This document shows, one piece after another, positions 1-10,800 of a stretch of 30,277 nt of DNA; the first letter of the stretch is position 1; every line of letters starts with the position of its first letter. The notes under the pieces were generated by a model, which was not told the DNA's origin, ran no database searches, and saw only the letters and a list, made by a program, of their open reading frames with translations. This DNA is from a virus: the IMG/VR virus record IMGVR_UViG_3300025652_000338, positions 1 to 30,277 of that record; one strand, given 5' to 3'. Position numbers and translations under genes: made by a program.

Positions 1-2
1 TG

Positions 3-1052
3 CCGATACCGCCTGCACAGTACAATCAGAGCCTGTATCAACGCACGTTTAGCATACTACGCTTGTACTTTAATCAGCTAGATGAGCACCTGCGCCAAGA
101 CCTAGGCGACACTACTATCAATGGTGACCTTACTGTTACAGGTGGGATTACCGCTGGCGCTACTACAGTTAACGGCGCTCTTACTGCTACTAACGACTAC
201 CACCAGTTTAGATCAACAAACACTAATGCCAATACAATGCCTCTTATTGAGGTGTTTAGGGATAAAGAAATAACGGGTGGGGTTAGTAGCTCTAGCCCGC
301 TAGGTGGCTTTGTTTTTACTGGGCAGAACGAAGACGGTAGGAAAGTATCTTACGCTTCGTTTAAAGCCAATATTTCTAACAGCTCAGACGATGGGGAGCA
401 AAAAGCCTCTTTAGTATTTACTGTAGCTGACGGCAGCGGTGCAGTTGACCCATTTACTGATTACACTAATGATAGTTTCCAAAGTGGTCACTCAATAGCA
501 TTAAACATTAATGCGGACTTCTGCATAACCACTGGGTACTTACGCTCAGACGTAGCGGAGTTAAAGTTAGGTGCAAAACAAGCAATAAAAGATAGCGGAC
601 AGGCTTTTAATGACCAAAGCACTTACGACCTACATATGCCTGAAGGTAACCGCGCTAAAGTTATAAGTATTGGTGGTATAGGGCCAAACGATGCTTGGAT
701 TTCAGCAAATCGATCTGTAGCCCAAATGATACAGCACCGAGGGCAGAACATGATCGTAGTAGCAGGCGGAGCACTTGAATTTGAATTACCTGCCTGTGCA
801 GCATCCGAAGATATTAGTACAACTACTTGCAATATAGGCGACATTTTCCAGATAAGTAATGCTGCTGGCGGTGCATTAACTATAGACAGAGATGGTAGTG
901 GTACAGCCCAAACGGTATACTATTTTCCTAGCTTGACGCTTACTCCGTTTACTAATAACCCCACGTTAGCTGTTGGTGGTACTATGATGCTACAGGCAGT
1001 AGCAGCTAATGTTTGGATGGTGTTTAACGACTCAGGATTATCAGATGCCTAA
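3..1052 (+). CDS. Tail fibre-like structural protein, 5' partial
   Basis: The reading frame is open to the left window edge, so the gene starts outside; 349 codons are visible. The TTG at 63 is not a convincing start because the codons before it encode QYNQSLYQRTFSILRLYFNQLDEH-type sequence, in the style of the conserved N-terminal region of phage fibre/structural proteins (a pattern I recall, not searched). Next comes NGDLTVTGGITAG, a Gly/Thr beta repeat typical of phage tail fibres, then a long Thr/Ser/Asn/Gly-rich stretch and a C-terminal part rich in short beta-like segments. No catalytic motif, signal peptide or membrane segment is visible. Its stop overlaps the start of the chaperone-like gene (ATGCCTAA), as expected for a fibre and its assembly factor. 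Likely role: host recognition or attachment at the virion tail. The fibre assignment rests on style and context. Confidence 0.6.
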   Translation, partial: PIPPAQYNQSLYQRTFSILRLYFNQLDEHLRQDLGDTTINGDLTVTGGITAGATTVNGALTATNDYHQFRSTNTNANTMPLIEVFRDKEITGGVSSSSPLGGFVFTGQNEDGRKVSYASFKANISNSSDDGEQKASLVFTVADGSGAVDPFTDYTNDSFQSGHSIALNINADFCITTGYLRSDVAELKLGAKQAIKDSGQAFNDQSTYDLHMPEGNRAKVISIGGIGPNDAWISANRSVAQMIQHRGQNMIVVAGGALEFELPACAASEDISTTTCNIGDIFQISNAAGGALTIDRDGSGTAQTVYYFPSLTLTPFTNNPTLAVGGTMMLQAVAANVWMVFNDSGLSDA

Positions 1053-1305
1053 CGTACAAGATTTACTAAATAGTGGCGACTTTGCCGCCGCTTTAGCCGC
1101 AGCCGCAGAAACTTATGTAGGTAAGATGCGTAGAGTAAGAAAGGACTTGTTGCAGGAATGCGATATAACCCAACTTGCTGACGCACCTCTTACAGACGCT
1201 GAGAAAGCGGAGTGGGCTACCTATAGACAGGCTCTACGCGATATGCCGATAACAAACGCATCTGCAACCACATACGAAGAAATTACTTGGCCTGAAAAAC
1301 CTTAA
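1045..1305 (+). CDS. Phage tail assembly chaperone-like protein (86 aa)
   Basis: I place the start at ATG 1045, inside the last codons of the fibre gene, instead of the longer frame from 1009, because the protein then begins MPNVQDLLNSGDF and the starts and stops overlap as elsewhere in this phage. The pattern RRVRKDLLQECD, a short Asp-rich spacer, then AEWATYRQALRDMP matches what I know of the Phage_tail_APC family (small chaperones encoded next to tail-fibre genes): an R..RD.LL motif followed by W..YRQaLRD.P. Small, soluble, no membrane segment. Probable role: folding or attachment of the adjacent fibre protein. The family call is from motif memory and has not been searched. Confidence 0.7.
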   Translation: MPNVQDLLNSGDFAAALAAAAETYVGKMRRVRKDLLQECDITQLADAPLTDAEKAEWATYRQALRDMPITNASATTYEEITWPEKP

Positions 1306-1318
1306 CTAGGAGCGCAGT

Positions 1319-1777
1319 ATGGAACTTGTAGACGGTACAAAAGAACAGCGGCCCCACCCAGAAATCGTTATGGGGGCTATGGAAAACGCGGGAATGAGGG
1401 AAGAAGAAACCCTACAAAAGTTCCTTGCCTACGCGCTACACCCTAACATGACGCAAGTACAAGTTAACAACACCGTGTTTATGTACCTCGCAAAAGAAAT
1501 AGATAAAGAGATGGAGGCGGTGTCCTCCGTGTTTAATTTAGAAGCTGTGGATAGTTTACCTAACACACTATTAAAATTCTTAGGCCGGATGCAGAAACGT
1601 GGTATGGCAGCGGTTACTATAACTACCATAGACCCTAACGTGTTTAGGGCGTTTGTTAAGGTACAACCGTTTCTAGGAAAAAGCGGGGCCAAGGCTGGAA
1701 TATGGCAACATAAAACTAAAAACAAGTTTGTAGGCCGAGTAATATTTGGGGATAAGAAACTAGAGGTGGAGTTGTGA
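1319..1777 (+). CDS. Unknown 152-aa phage protein
   Basis: ATG at 1319 is preceded by AGGAG (1308-1312) at good spacing, and the ORF sits between tail and internal-protein genes on the same strand, so it is a real gene. I do not recognise the family. The N-terminal half is helical-looking and acidic (EIVMGAMENAGMREEETLQKF, then EIDKEMEAVSSVF); the C-terminal third is basic with short beta-like stretches (WQHKTKNKFVGRVIFGDK). There is no signal peptide, transmembrane segment or cysteine cluster. Position suggests a small virion or assembly protein, but nothing in the sequence proves this. Its stop (TGA 1775-1777) overlaps a GTG that opens a 16-codon ORF leading to the next gene. Confidence 0.75.
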   Translation: MELVDGTKEQRPHPEIVMGAMENAGMREEETLQKFLAYALHPNMTQVQVNNTVFMYLAKEIDKEMEAVSSVFNLEAVDSLPNTLLKFLGRMQKRGMAAVTITTIDPNVFRAFVKVQPFLGKSGAKAGIWQHKTKNKFVGRVIFGDKKLEVEL

Positions 1778-1824
1778 GTGTAGCCGTGCTAAATAGTAGC
1801 CCAACAAAAAGGCAAGAAATGTAA
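1774..1824 (+). CDS. Possible 16-codon coupling ORF
   Basis: GTG at 1774 overlaps the upstream stop (GTGA), and its own stop TAA (1822-1824) overlaps the ATG of the 3363-aa gene (TAATG). The frame reads M/V-SVAVLNSSPTKRQEM. Both junctions have the form of the coupled junctions used elsewhere here, so ribosomes could move from the 152-aa gene to the giant gene through it. An AAGG-type Shine-Dalgarno for the giant gene lies inside it. It is equally possible that the peptide has no function and that the frame is chance. No family can be assigned. Confidence 0.3.
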   Translation: MSVAVLNSSPTKRQEM

Positions 1825-4800
1825 TGGGATTATTCGATTTTAACCCACTTGACCCGCTTGGGCTTGGGGATGATATAACCAACCCGTTAGGGCTAGATTT
1901 CACCATTCCCGACGCTCTTGCTGAGGTTTTAAAAGACGAAGTTGAGAAAAATCACGATTACTTTTTTCATGGTGGACTTGACGATGATATAAACTGGCAC
2001 ATAGATAAAGTAGCCGAGGAAATAACCGACCCTGCCTACGAATACCAGAAAGCTATGTTTCAATCGTTCGCAGACGATCCATATTACGGCATAGCGATGA
2101 TACTCGCGTATATATTTTTTCCGCCGGCGATACCTTATATACAAGCGGCAAAAGCAAAGTCTGACGGTGCGACGTGGAAAGAAGCTGCTATAGTAGGCGC
2201 TAAGTCGTACGTGGCGGGTAAATTCGGGGGCTATTTTGGGGATACCGTTGGTGCTACAGTTGGGGGTTACGTTGCTTCCGGGCTTGCAGCCGCTGGGGCG
2301 AGTGCTGCGGTTACTGCTACTACAACTACTATTATAAGTAACGCTATCTCTGCCGGGCTAGCTCAAGGCACAGTAGAAGTTATTTCTGGGGAAAGTTTTA
2401 CTGACGGTTTTACTAGTGGTGCTTTAGGTAGCCTCGTAGCGGCGGGTACTCAATCAGTGTTAGGGTACGTAGAGACTAAGTTACCCAACGGATTAAAATA
2501 CCAAACACAAGCTAGAAATGCCGACGGCCAGATAGTAGACGCGAGTGGTAGAAGAGTATACGAATCCAAGGCTGGCACTGGGGCTAAAGGCCCCGATGAT
2601 ATTACAAAATTAGTGACGGATAATGGGGTAGTAAGAAAGGCCGCAGAAGTTTTTAAAACGTTTCCTCCTGTAGTTCAAGAGATGATTGCTGTTGGCATAA
2701 CAGCCGAGCTGCAAGGCAAAGAAGTAACTCCCGAAATGATGTATGGGGTAATGGCAAGAACGCTTATCACTACCGAAGTTGTTGGCGCTACCATGAATAA
2801 GATACCCGGCGTAGACTTCAATACCGCAAAGGGGCAAAACTTCTTACCCTTCCTCACAGCACAAATACAAACAAGTATTGTACAAGCAGCTTCTATGGGG
2901 CTGAATGAGGAAAGTGGGTACTTAGCTGGGCAGAACTTACTAGCCGCCTTTGAAAACTATGGCAGCACGATGGGGTTCGATAGCCTGTTTGAGTTTGTAG
3001 AAGACACCGATGCAATGCAGTCGATACTGGGGGCGGTGGACGCCCTTACAGGAAAAACAGACGCAGCCGAAGCAGCGGCGGAGCTGGCCCAAGCAGCTTC
3101 TAACGAGTTCGGCGGTGCCGTATCAGATATTAACGATATAGCTAACGGGCAAAACGACCTATATAATGAATACCTAGCAGCAAGAGAAGTGTACGAGGAA
3201 AGTGGGGGCCAAGCGTTAACAAATGCACGCGCTAGATGGGAAAGTAGTTTTGATGAAGAAGGGAATTTAAAATCTGAGGGGCTTGACGACGACTATCCTG
3301 CTACTCAAGGATTTACTAGCTTTGAAGATTACTACCAAACGCTAGCAGCTACACAAGGTTACCCATCTATAGCACAATTAAAAATTTCTAAGGGTTCGTT
3401 GGAAAAAATAGAGACTGAGTTTCTAAGCTACGTAAACAAGAACTCGGCTAGACTAGAAGAATTACGCGATCTTACTAAACAAGCTACGTTTACTACACTT
3501 ACCCCCGAACAAGCGGAAACAACGGACGCCGCGAGACTTGAAACAGTAGTCAACCCCTTAGATGGCACTGAAACGTACTACCTACTAGAAAATGGGCAGA
3601 GGATAGTAGAAACCCCGGGCGGGGAGTTATTTACTAATTTTCAAGACAGCTACGGGGTCTTCCAACAAACCCAAGCTGATATGCTGACAGACCTTGATTA
3701 TATAGAGGAACAGGTAATAGCCGGGCTTACCCCAGAAATACAACGGGATTTAGTACTACTAACAAACCCTTCTTTTGATGATGCGTACTACGAAGCAAAA
3801 TATGGGGATCAGTTTGAAGAGGGTATGGACTCGTTTGCACACTTTACTGCTGAGGGTGCTAAAGAAGGTAAGTTTGTAAGCCAAGGGCAAGCAGACGCGT
3901 TTGAAGCGCAAGCCAAAGAGCAATTTAGGCTACAGGTAGCCGAAGAGTTATCCGCCGGTAACGGTATGGGGTACTTAGCCAACGTAAGATCAGACGCTAC
4001 AGCGAAAACAAACTTTGACGCCGACGTAGATGCAATGTGGGAAGCGAACTTCTACGACGAGTTCGACAACTTCCAAAGTTATAAGTTTGAGACTCTCCAA
4101 TTCTTAGACCAAGACGGGAATCCTACGAGCGAAGCGTACTCAGATGTCCCGCTGTACAGAGGTGGGTTTGAAAGAGTACAGAATGACTACGTACGTAAGG
4201 TACCTGATGCGTGGTCGGGTATGGCTACTACGGTTGCAACGGGCATGAACTACTACGACCCGAATGAATTTGACTTCATGGATGCGGAATACGCAAGACA
4301 GGCGTTAACTACAGCAGCTCTTGATGATTTTAACACTGCCGAGCTAGCCAACATATTATCTGGTGGCGGTGTTGCGTTTGGGCAAAGCGGGCGGTTAGAG
4401 TTCGTAACCGCAGCTACAGATGGGGACAACAAGTTTTCTATGTTCGACCCAGTTACAGGCGAGTCTAATTACCTAGTAGACGGCCTTAGTTTTGACTACT
4501 TAAAAGAGGTTGATAATAGGTCTTACTTACAAACAACCGCTGATCTGTTTAGAGCGTTTGGGGACAGGGTAGGTGCTAGCGCTGATGCGTACAATGCAGA
4601 TAAGTTAGTAGCCGTTGAAATAGAACAATTACTAGCTGATGGTATTGTAGACCCTGCTACGGCTATTGCTATTAATATCGGCTACATCAACAACCAAGCT
4701 ACTTTAGCCATTGCCGAAGGGTTAACAAACGCTGGCATGTACCTCGTTGACGGGGCTGTAGCTCAGTTTGACCCAGATAACCCTTACGGCTTATTAGACT

Positions 4801-7800
4801 GGAGTGACGAAGGGGTCACTGCAAAGTTTGATATGTGGAAGGCGGCTGGAGAGAATTTAGAGAAGACAATAAAACAACTACCTCAAGATACTGTACAAGC
4901 TGGCAAAACTACTGGCTCACTAGCGTTACAAGGCGTAGCTGAGCTAGGCCAGTCATTCTTAGGTATGGCACGTTTTATAGGTAATAACCCAGCAGACCTA
5001 CCTGCGTATCAATTCTTAGAAGACATGATAGCTCTCGGCGAAGATTGGAAGAGCGACGACTGGAAAGCCGGTGCAGCTAATCTATCTGCTAATCTCGAAG
5101 CAAGAGGTGTAGATGACCCTAATACCCCAGAAAATGAAGCCATATGGGGGACTATGCAGGTTATAGGGGGCGCGTTCGCGGATAACCCTATAGAGTTCTT
5201 AGGCGAGGTGATATTTAAAGAAGGTATTCAAGAGATAATCCCACTTATTGTTGGTGGCGGTGTAGGGTATGTAGGAGGTCACCTTGGCGCTAAATTAGTA
5301 CAAAAGGAACTAAGCGAAAAGTTTGCACGTAATTTAGGGTTTGCCGCAGGCGTAAGTTTAGACATCGCCGAAAGTGCTGGCGGTACAGTGGAAGGTGCTT
5401 ACCAAGACGCCTACGATACAATACTCGCCTCTTTAACAGAAAAAAACTCTGAGACTGGGTATTCCACACAACAAATGGAGATAATGGCCGACCACTATGC
5501 ACAAGATATAGCGGTCAAGAACGGTATGTACGCTGCTATGGCTACTTCGGCCTTGATGTTAGCAGGTGGTGCCGCGTTAGATAAAACCGTTTTCGGAACT
5601 TTTGGGTCTGCGAAAATAAACCAAGAAGCGTTTACAGCTTGGGGTACGAAATTAAGCGGCGCTATGGCAACCGCAGGTAAGGAATCTATATCGGAGTTCG
5701 TTGAAGAGTTTGCTATAAATGACCATTTGGAAGGTATGCTTTATGATTGGGACGACACTCGTAATGTAACAGGTAACAACTGGTTTGCAGGTACTATGGG
5801 TGCTGTTATAGCTGGCCCTGTAACTGGCACTATGGCTGCTTTTATGCAGCCTAACCCTGACGCTGCTGCTATTGGTTTTACAATCCCAGATTTTGCAACC
5901 GCTTCGGGTACACGACAGTTCGCCTCTACAGGCAACACGGAAGCAGATTTACTAATCCAATTTAACCCTAATATAGCTGCCGCTGTGTACGGCAATTCCC
6001 CTACATTAGAGGCGGATTTAGATGCTTTAGGCGTTAACTATGGGGTGTACAGTGCGTTGGGGGATGCTGCAAACGATCCAGACTTTACAGGTAACCCGCT
6101 ATCAGTACCTAACCCTACCACGGAAATAGGTAGGCCCACCGTTGTAGAGCCTGACTTTACTAATTTTCCTGCGGCTGAAGCGGCTGACAATAACTTACAC
6201 TACGATGTTACCACTGATATTACTTACCGCTTTACTAACGGTACTTGGGATGCACGCGGAGCCGGTAATAATATTATCGACACGGGTGCTGAGCTTATAG
6301 AAGCACCTGCGTTTATAAGTAGCACCCCCACCGGGTCGGTTAACACTGGCGTATTTACCGACCCAGTTACTGGCATGCAGTACCTTGTCGAACAGCACTT
6401 AAACAGTGGGATAAAAAGACGTGTATATACGACAGTTTACGCGATAGCTAGCAATGCGCCTACTGGGCAAGAACTAGCTGACATAGCTCGACGTGAGTAT
6501 AATGAAGTTAGAGGTGAGGGTAGTGTGTCGTGGGTAGATTCTGTAATTGATCTTGCGACTACCACCAGTGGCGCTATATCTGGGTACAGAAGCGCAGAAT
6601 TTAGTACCCTAAACGACTTACTAAAAACGGCTAACCTATATAGCGATATGCTTAGCAACAATGTAAGCATCGAAGCAAGATCAGACGGCCTACAAAATGT
6701 AGCCATACCCGTGTATATAAAGGTTATGCAAGAACTAATCCCACAGATTAACAGAGAACGGGCGCGCTTAGGAATAACAAGTGAAAACGACACGTTTGAC
6801 GAAAACTTTTTCGGGGGGGCTATACCCTCAGCTTATTCTTTTGGTACGGGCCTTAGAGCCGAAGATAATGGTGCGTCCCGCCGAATACAGAGTTGGATAC
6901 TTGGCGAAGACGATAATAGAAATCTAACTTTAGACAGCTTCATGGACGTAATGTACCCTGATGGTGTAGTAGGTGATGGCAGCGGTAACTATATAGCTAA
7001 ACCAGAACTTCCTCAGGTACTTATAGACGTAACGAGTGAGGAAAATGAAGTAGCCCGCCTTCAGGCGTTGCAAGACGAGTATGAGGAGAAATTTGACAAC
7101 GCCGTGATGGATGCTAACTACGCGGGGGATGAGGACGAAGCAGCGCAAGCGCTAAATAGGGTTTCGTGGTGGAGGGAGCAGAAGGCTGCAAACCCTGCAT
7201 TGATAGCCGCCGCACAGGAAACTTTAGCCCAGCAGCGGGAAGCAGCCGAGGCCTCAGAGCTAAAGGCATTGGAGTACTTTAGGTTTAGGGCTGTAGAAAA
7301 TGGCTGGACTGTAGGCGATACAAATAGCTACATCCTACGTAATGGGCGGGACATAGTTGACTCGTTTGATACTATGTTTGATGGGGGCGGTGCGTTTAAC
7401 GAAGGGCAGTTCGATAACGTCTATGTCAACAACACCGACGCAAGCAAGAACTTCGCCAATATAGACGCGTCACCGAAACTGTCTCTTAACCAATTTAAAG
7501 ACATTTTAATTAAAGATAACGGACTTAGTGAAGCTGAGTACTACGCTTCTTTAGGGCCATCTCTGGGTACTACAAGGGAAGAACAAGACGCCAACATAAA
7601 AGCGTACTACTTAGATGCAATACACGACCCTAACAATTTAGACGCGTTTGGTAACCCTGTTGTAGGGCTAAGGGCTGATTCCCCACAAATTACTGACTAC
7701 GTAGAAGGTATAATAAATACTGAAGCGGAAGTAATTGCTGCGTATAAATCGGAGTTTGGGCAAGACTACGTTCCTACAGAAGAAGAGATAGCTCAGTACA

Positions 7801-10800
7801 TGGGGCTTACGTTCAGCCTAGATGGAGACGGTAATAGGGTAGATGATAACCCGCTAAGCGCCTTATATGACGAATTTACCTCTAAAAGTGACACCGACAA
7901 TATTATAAAATCGCTTGGCTATAGTAAACACGTCGGTAATAGCGGCGTAGTATTTGTTAGCGACAGCGACGGCACCAGAATAAGCGCAGATATTCTTTAT
8001 GGTGTTGTAAACCCTAGAAAAACCGCAGAGGAAAACACAACCGAATTAACGGAGTACCTGCAAAGACAAGCTGATGACACTAGCGATGATACTGCTGATG
8101 ACACTAGCGATGATACTGCTGATGATACTGCTGATGACACTGCTGATGATACTGCTGATGACACTAGCGATGATACTGCTGATGACACTAGCGATGATAC
8201 TGCTGATGACACTAGCGATGACACTGCTGATGACACTAGCGATGATACTGCTGATGACACTAGCGATGATACTGCTGATGACACTGGCGATGATACTGCT
8301 GATGACACTGGCGATGACACTGGCGATGATACTGCTGATGACCCAGTTGATGACACTGGAAAAATCTACTTTGAAGAAGGTAGGCATTTTAATGCCATAA
8401 TGGCCGCCATGAGAGACGCAGGGTACACGGGGACTATTACCAGCGCTGACCTCCTCGCTTTTTACTATACTGTACCTGACCTCCGAGACGTTGGCTATAT
8501 TAACCATGCGGATATGCTTAGTTGGTTAAGCGCCAACAAAGGATTTACAGGAGAATTTCCTCCCGAACCCGAACCCGGCCCCGGTTTTACGTACTTTAGC
8601 GAAACTGAAATACGTACCTTAGTAACTAATAAAGTTAACGCTTTAGGTGCCACACTTCCGCCTGCTAAACGTCAGGATTTAATAGATACCTACACGAACC
8701 AGCTTCTTGGTATAGAGAACGTTAGGAAAGAGGACGGGGAAGAAGGGTTTACGGAATCCGAGTTTACCGACTATTTACAGGTCATAGTCACGGGAGAGGT
8801 AACAAAACGTACCGATACTATAAATGCGTTTGGGGACTACAGCTATACCGAAGGAGAGATTGCCGATTACCTAAACAACAATGCGGGTATAGCTGCATAC
8901 TTAGAACCTAAGCAGTACACACTTGAAGAGGCTAAAGCTGATTTAGCTGCTGAGTTAGGTATAAGTGTTGGTGATATAGACGAAGAAACTTACGGTGTTT
9001 ACCTAAACAGTCTAGTAGATATGACCGGCGCTAGAACTGATGCACAGGGTGAAGATAAAGTACAAGGCGATATAACTAGTGAACAGGACGTAGAAAACTA
9101 CTTATCAGACTACGCGTTAGGTGAAGACTTTAGCTTTGACGGCTTAACAGGTTTAGGCGTTGACCTTGATACAGCTACGGCTGATTACAAAGCAGATAAC
9201 GAAACCATAGAGGAGACAACAGCTAGATTAGCAGCAGAAGAAGCAGCTAGAGTAGCAGCAGCACAAAAACGTACCGATACTGAAGCTGCATTTGGTGACT
9301 ATAACCCTAACGAAGATGAGGTTACTGCTTACTTAAACAACAACGAAGGTATAGCTGCATATGTAGACAATAATACTATTACTGAAGCTGAAGTTAAGCA
9401 GTCGTTAGAAGATCAGGGTTTTGATGTACCAGAAGGTTTTGACTACACACAGTATACGGGTAAGAAACCGCAAGCAAACTTAGATACAGCTACCCAAGCA
9501 TGGCGTGACGCTAATACCGTTACTGAAGCTGAGGTTAAACTTGCCTTAGAAGCTGAAGGGTTTACCGTACCAGAGGACTTTAACTACGATGCGTTTACTG
9601 GGAAAAACAAACCTGACACAGGGATAGAAGGTCAAGTAGACACATACTTAGAACCTAAACAGTACACACGCGAAGAGGCTAAAGCTGATTTAGCTGCTGA
9701 GTTAGGTATAAGTGTTAGTGATATAGACGAAGAAACTTACGGTGTTTACCTAGACAGCCTAGTAGATATGACCGGCGCTAGAACTGATGCGCAGGGTAAT
9801 ACCAAAATACAGAGTGATATAACTAGTGAACAGGACGTAGAAAACTACTTATCAGACTACACGTTAGGTGAAGACTTTAGCTTTGATGGTTTAACAGGTT
9901 TAGGTGTTGATTTAGACACTGCGCTAGGTGAGTTTAAGGCTGCCAATAGAACTACTGAGCAGAACGAACTCGCGGCAGACTTAGATGCCGCAGGGTGGAC
10001 AGGCGCTTCTGATGCCGACATAGCCGCGATACAGGGCTTAGACTCCGCTGGGCTTACCGCGTGGGTAGCTGACAGACAGTTTACTGAGCAGCAAGCCATT
10101 GATGCGTTAGCTGAACAAGGTATAACCGCAGACCACCCGCAGTTCCAGAGTTTAGTTGACCAGCTAGTAGTAGACAAAGGCGACGCAGGTACACCTACTA
10201 CGCAGGGTGCATTGGTAGACAGCCCAGAAGACACGCTGATAGATCAGTACATAATCACGCAGGATGAAATAGACTTTGCATTTGGCGGCTATCCAGACTT
10301 TGACGCTACTGGAGCACCAGATTTTACTGGTGTTATAGACGAGAGCACGTTAGCTAGTACTGTTAGTGAACACGTAGGGAACAACTACGTCACTACTACG
10401 CAAGCACGTGAGGCGCTAAATGGCATAGATGGTATAGATGCGCTAGCAGTAGATGATACTACTGGCGAGTACGTCATAACTGATGCCCAGCTTACTGAAA
10501 TGGGACTCGTTGGGCAGTACAACCCAGCAGACCTAGGCACTAAAATAGACGGCGCTACTGTAACAGAAGATGAGATAAACGAGTATCTAGTTACTCAGGG
10601 GTTTGACCCAGCCGTTGCGGGTACGTTCCCAACAACAATTAGTACTGACACCGCCGAGAACATAACTGCGCAGTACCGTGACGATAACGAAGTTACCTAT
10701 GATGAAATACGTCAAGCCCTAGCTGATGAATTAGGCGTTCCTGTTGAGAATTTATTCGATGAAAATAATGACCCATTGTCGGGGTATTCAGACGCCGAGC

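Noticed and set aside
7997-8507. Long frames on both strands through the DDT repeat
   Set aside because: A stop-free 12-bp repeat keeps several frames open; products are monotonous (for example Val-Ser-Ser) and lie inside the giant gene.
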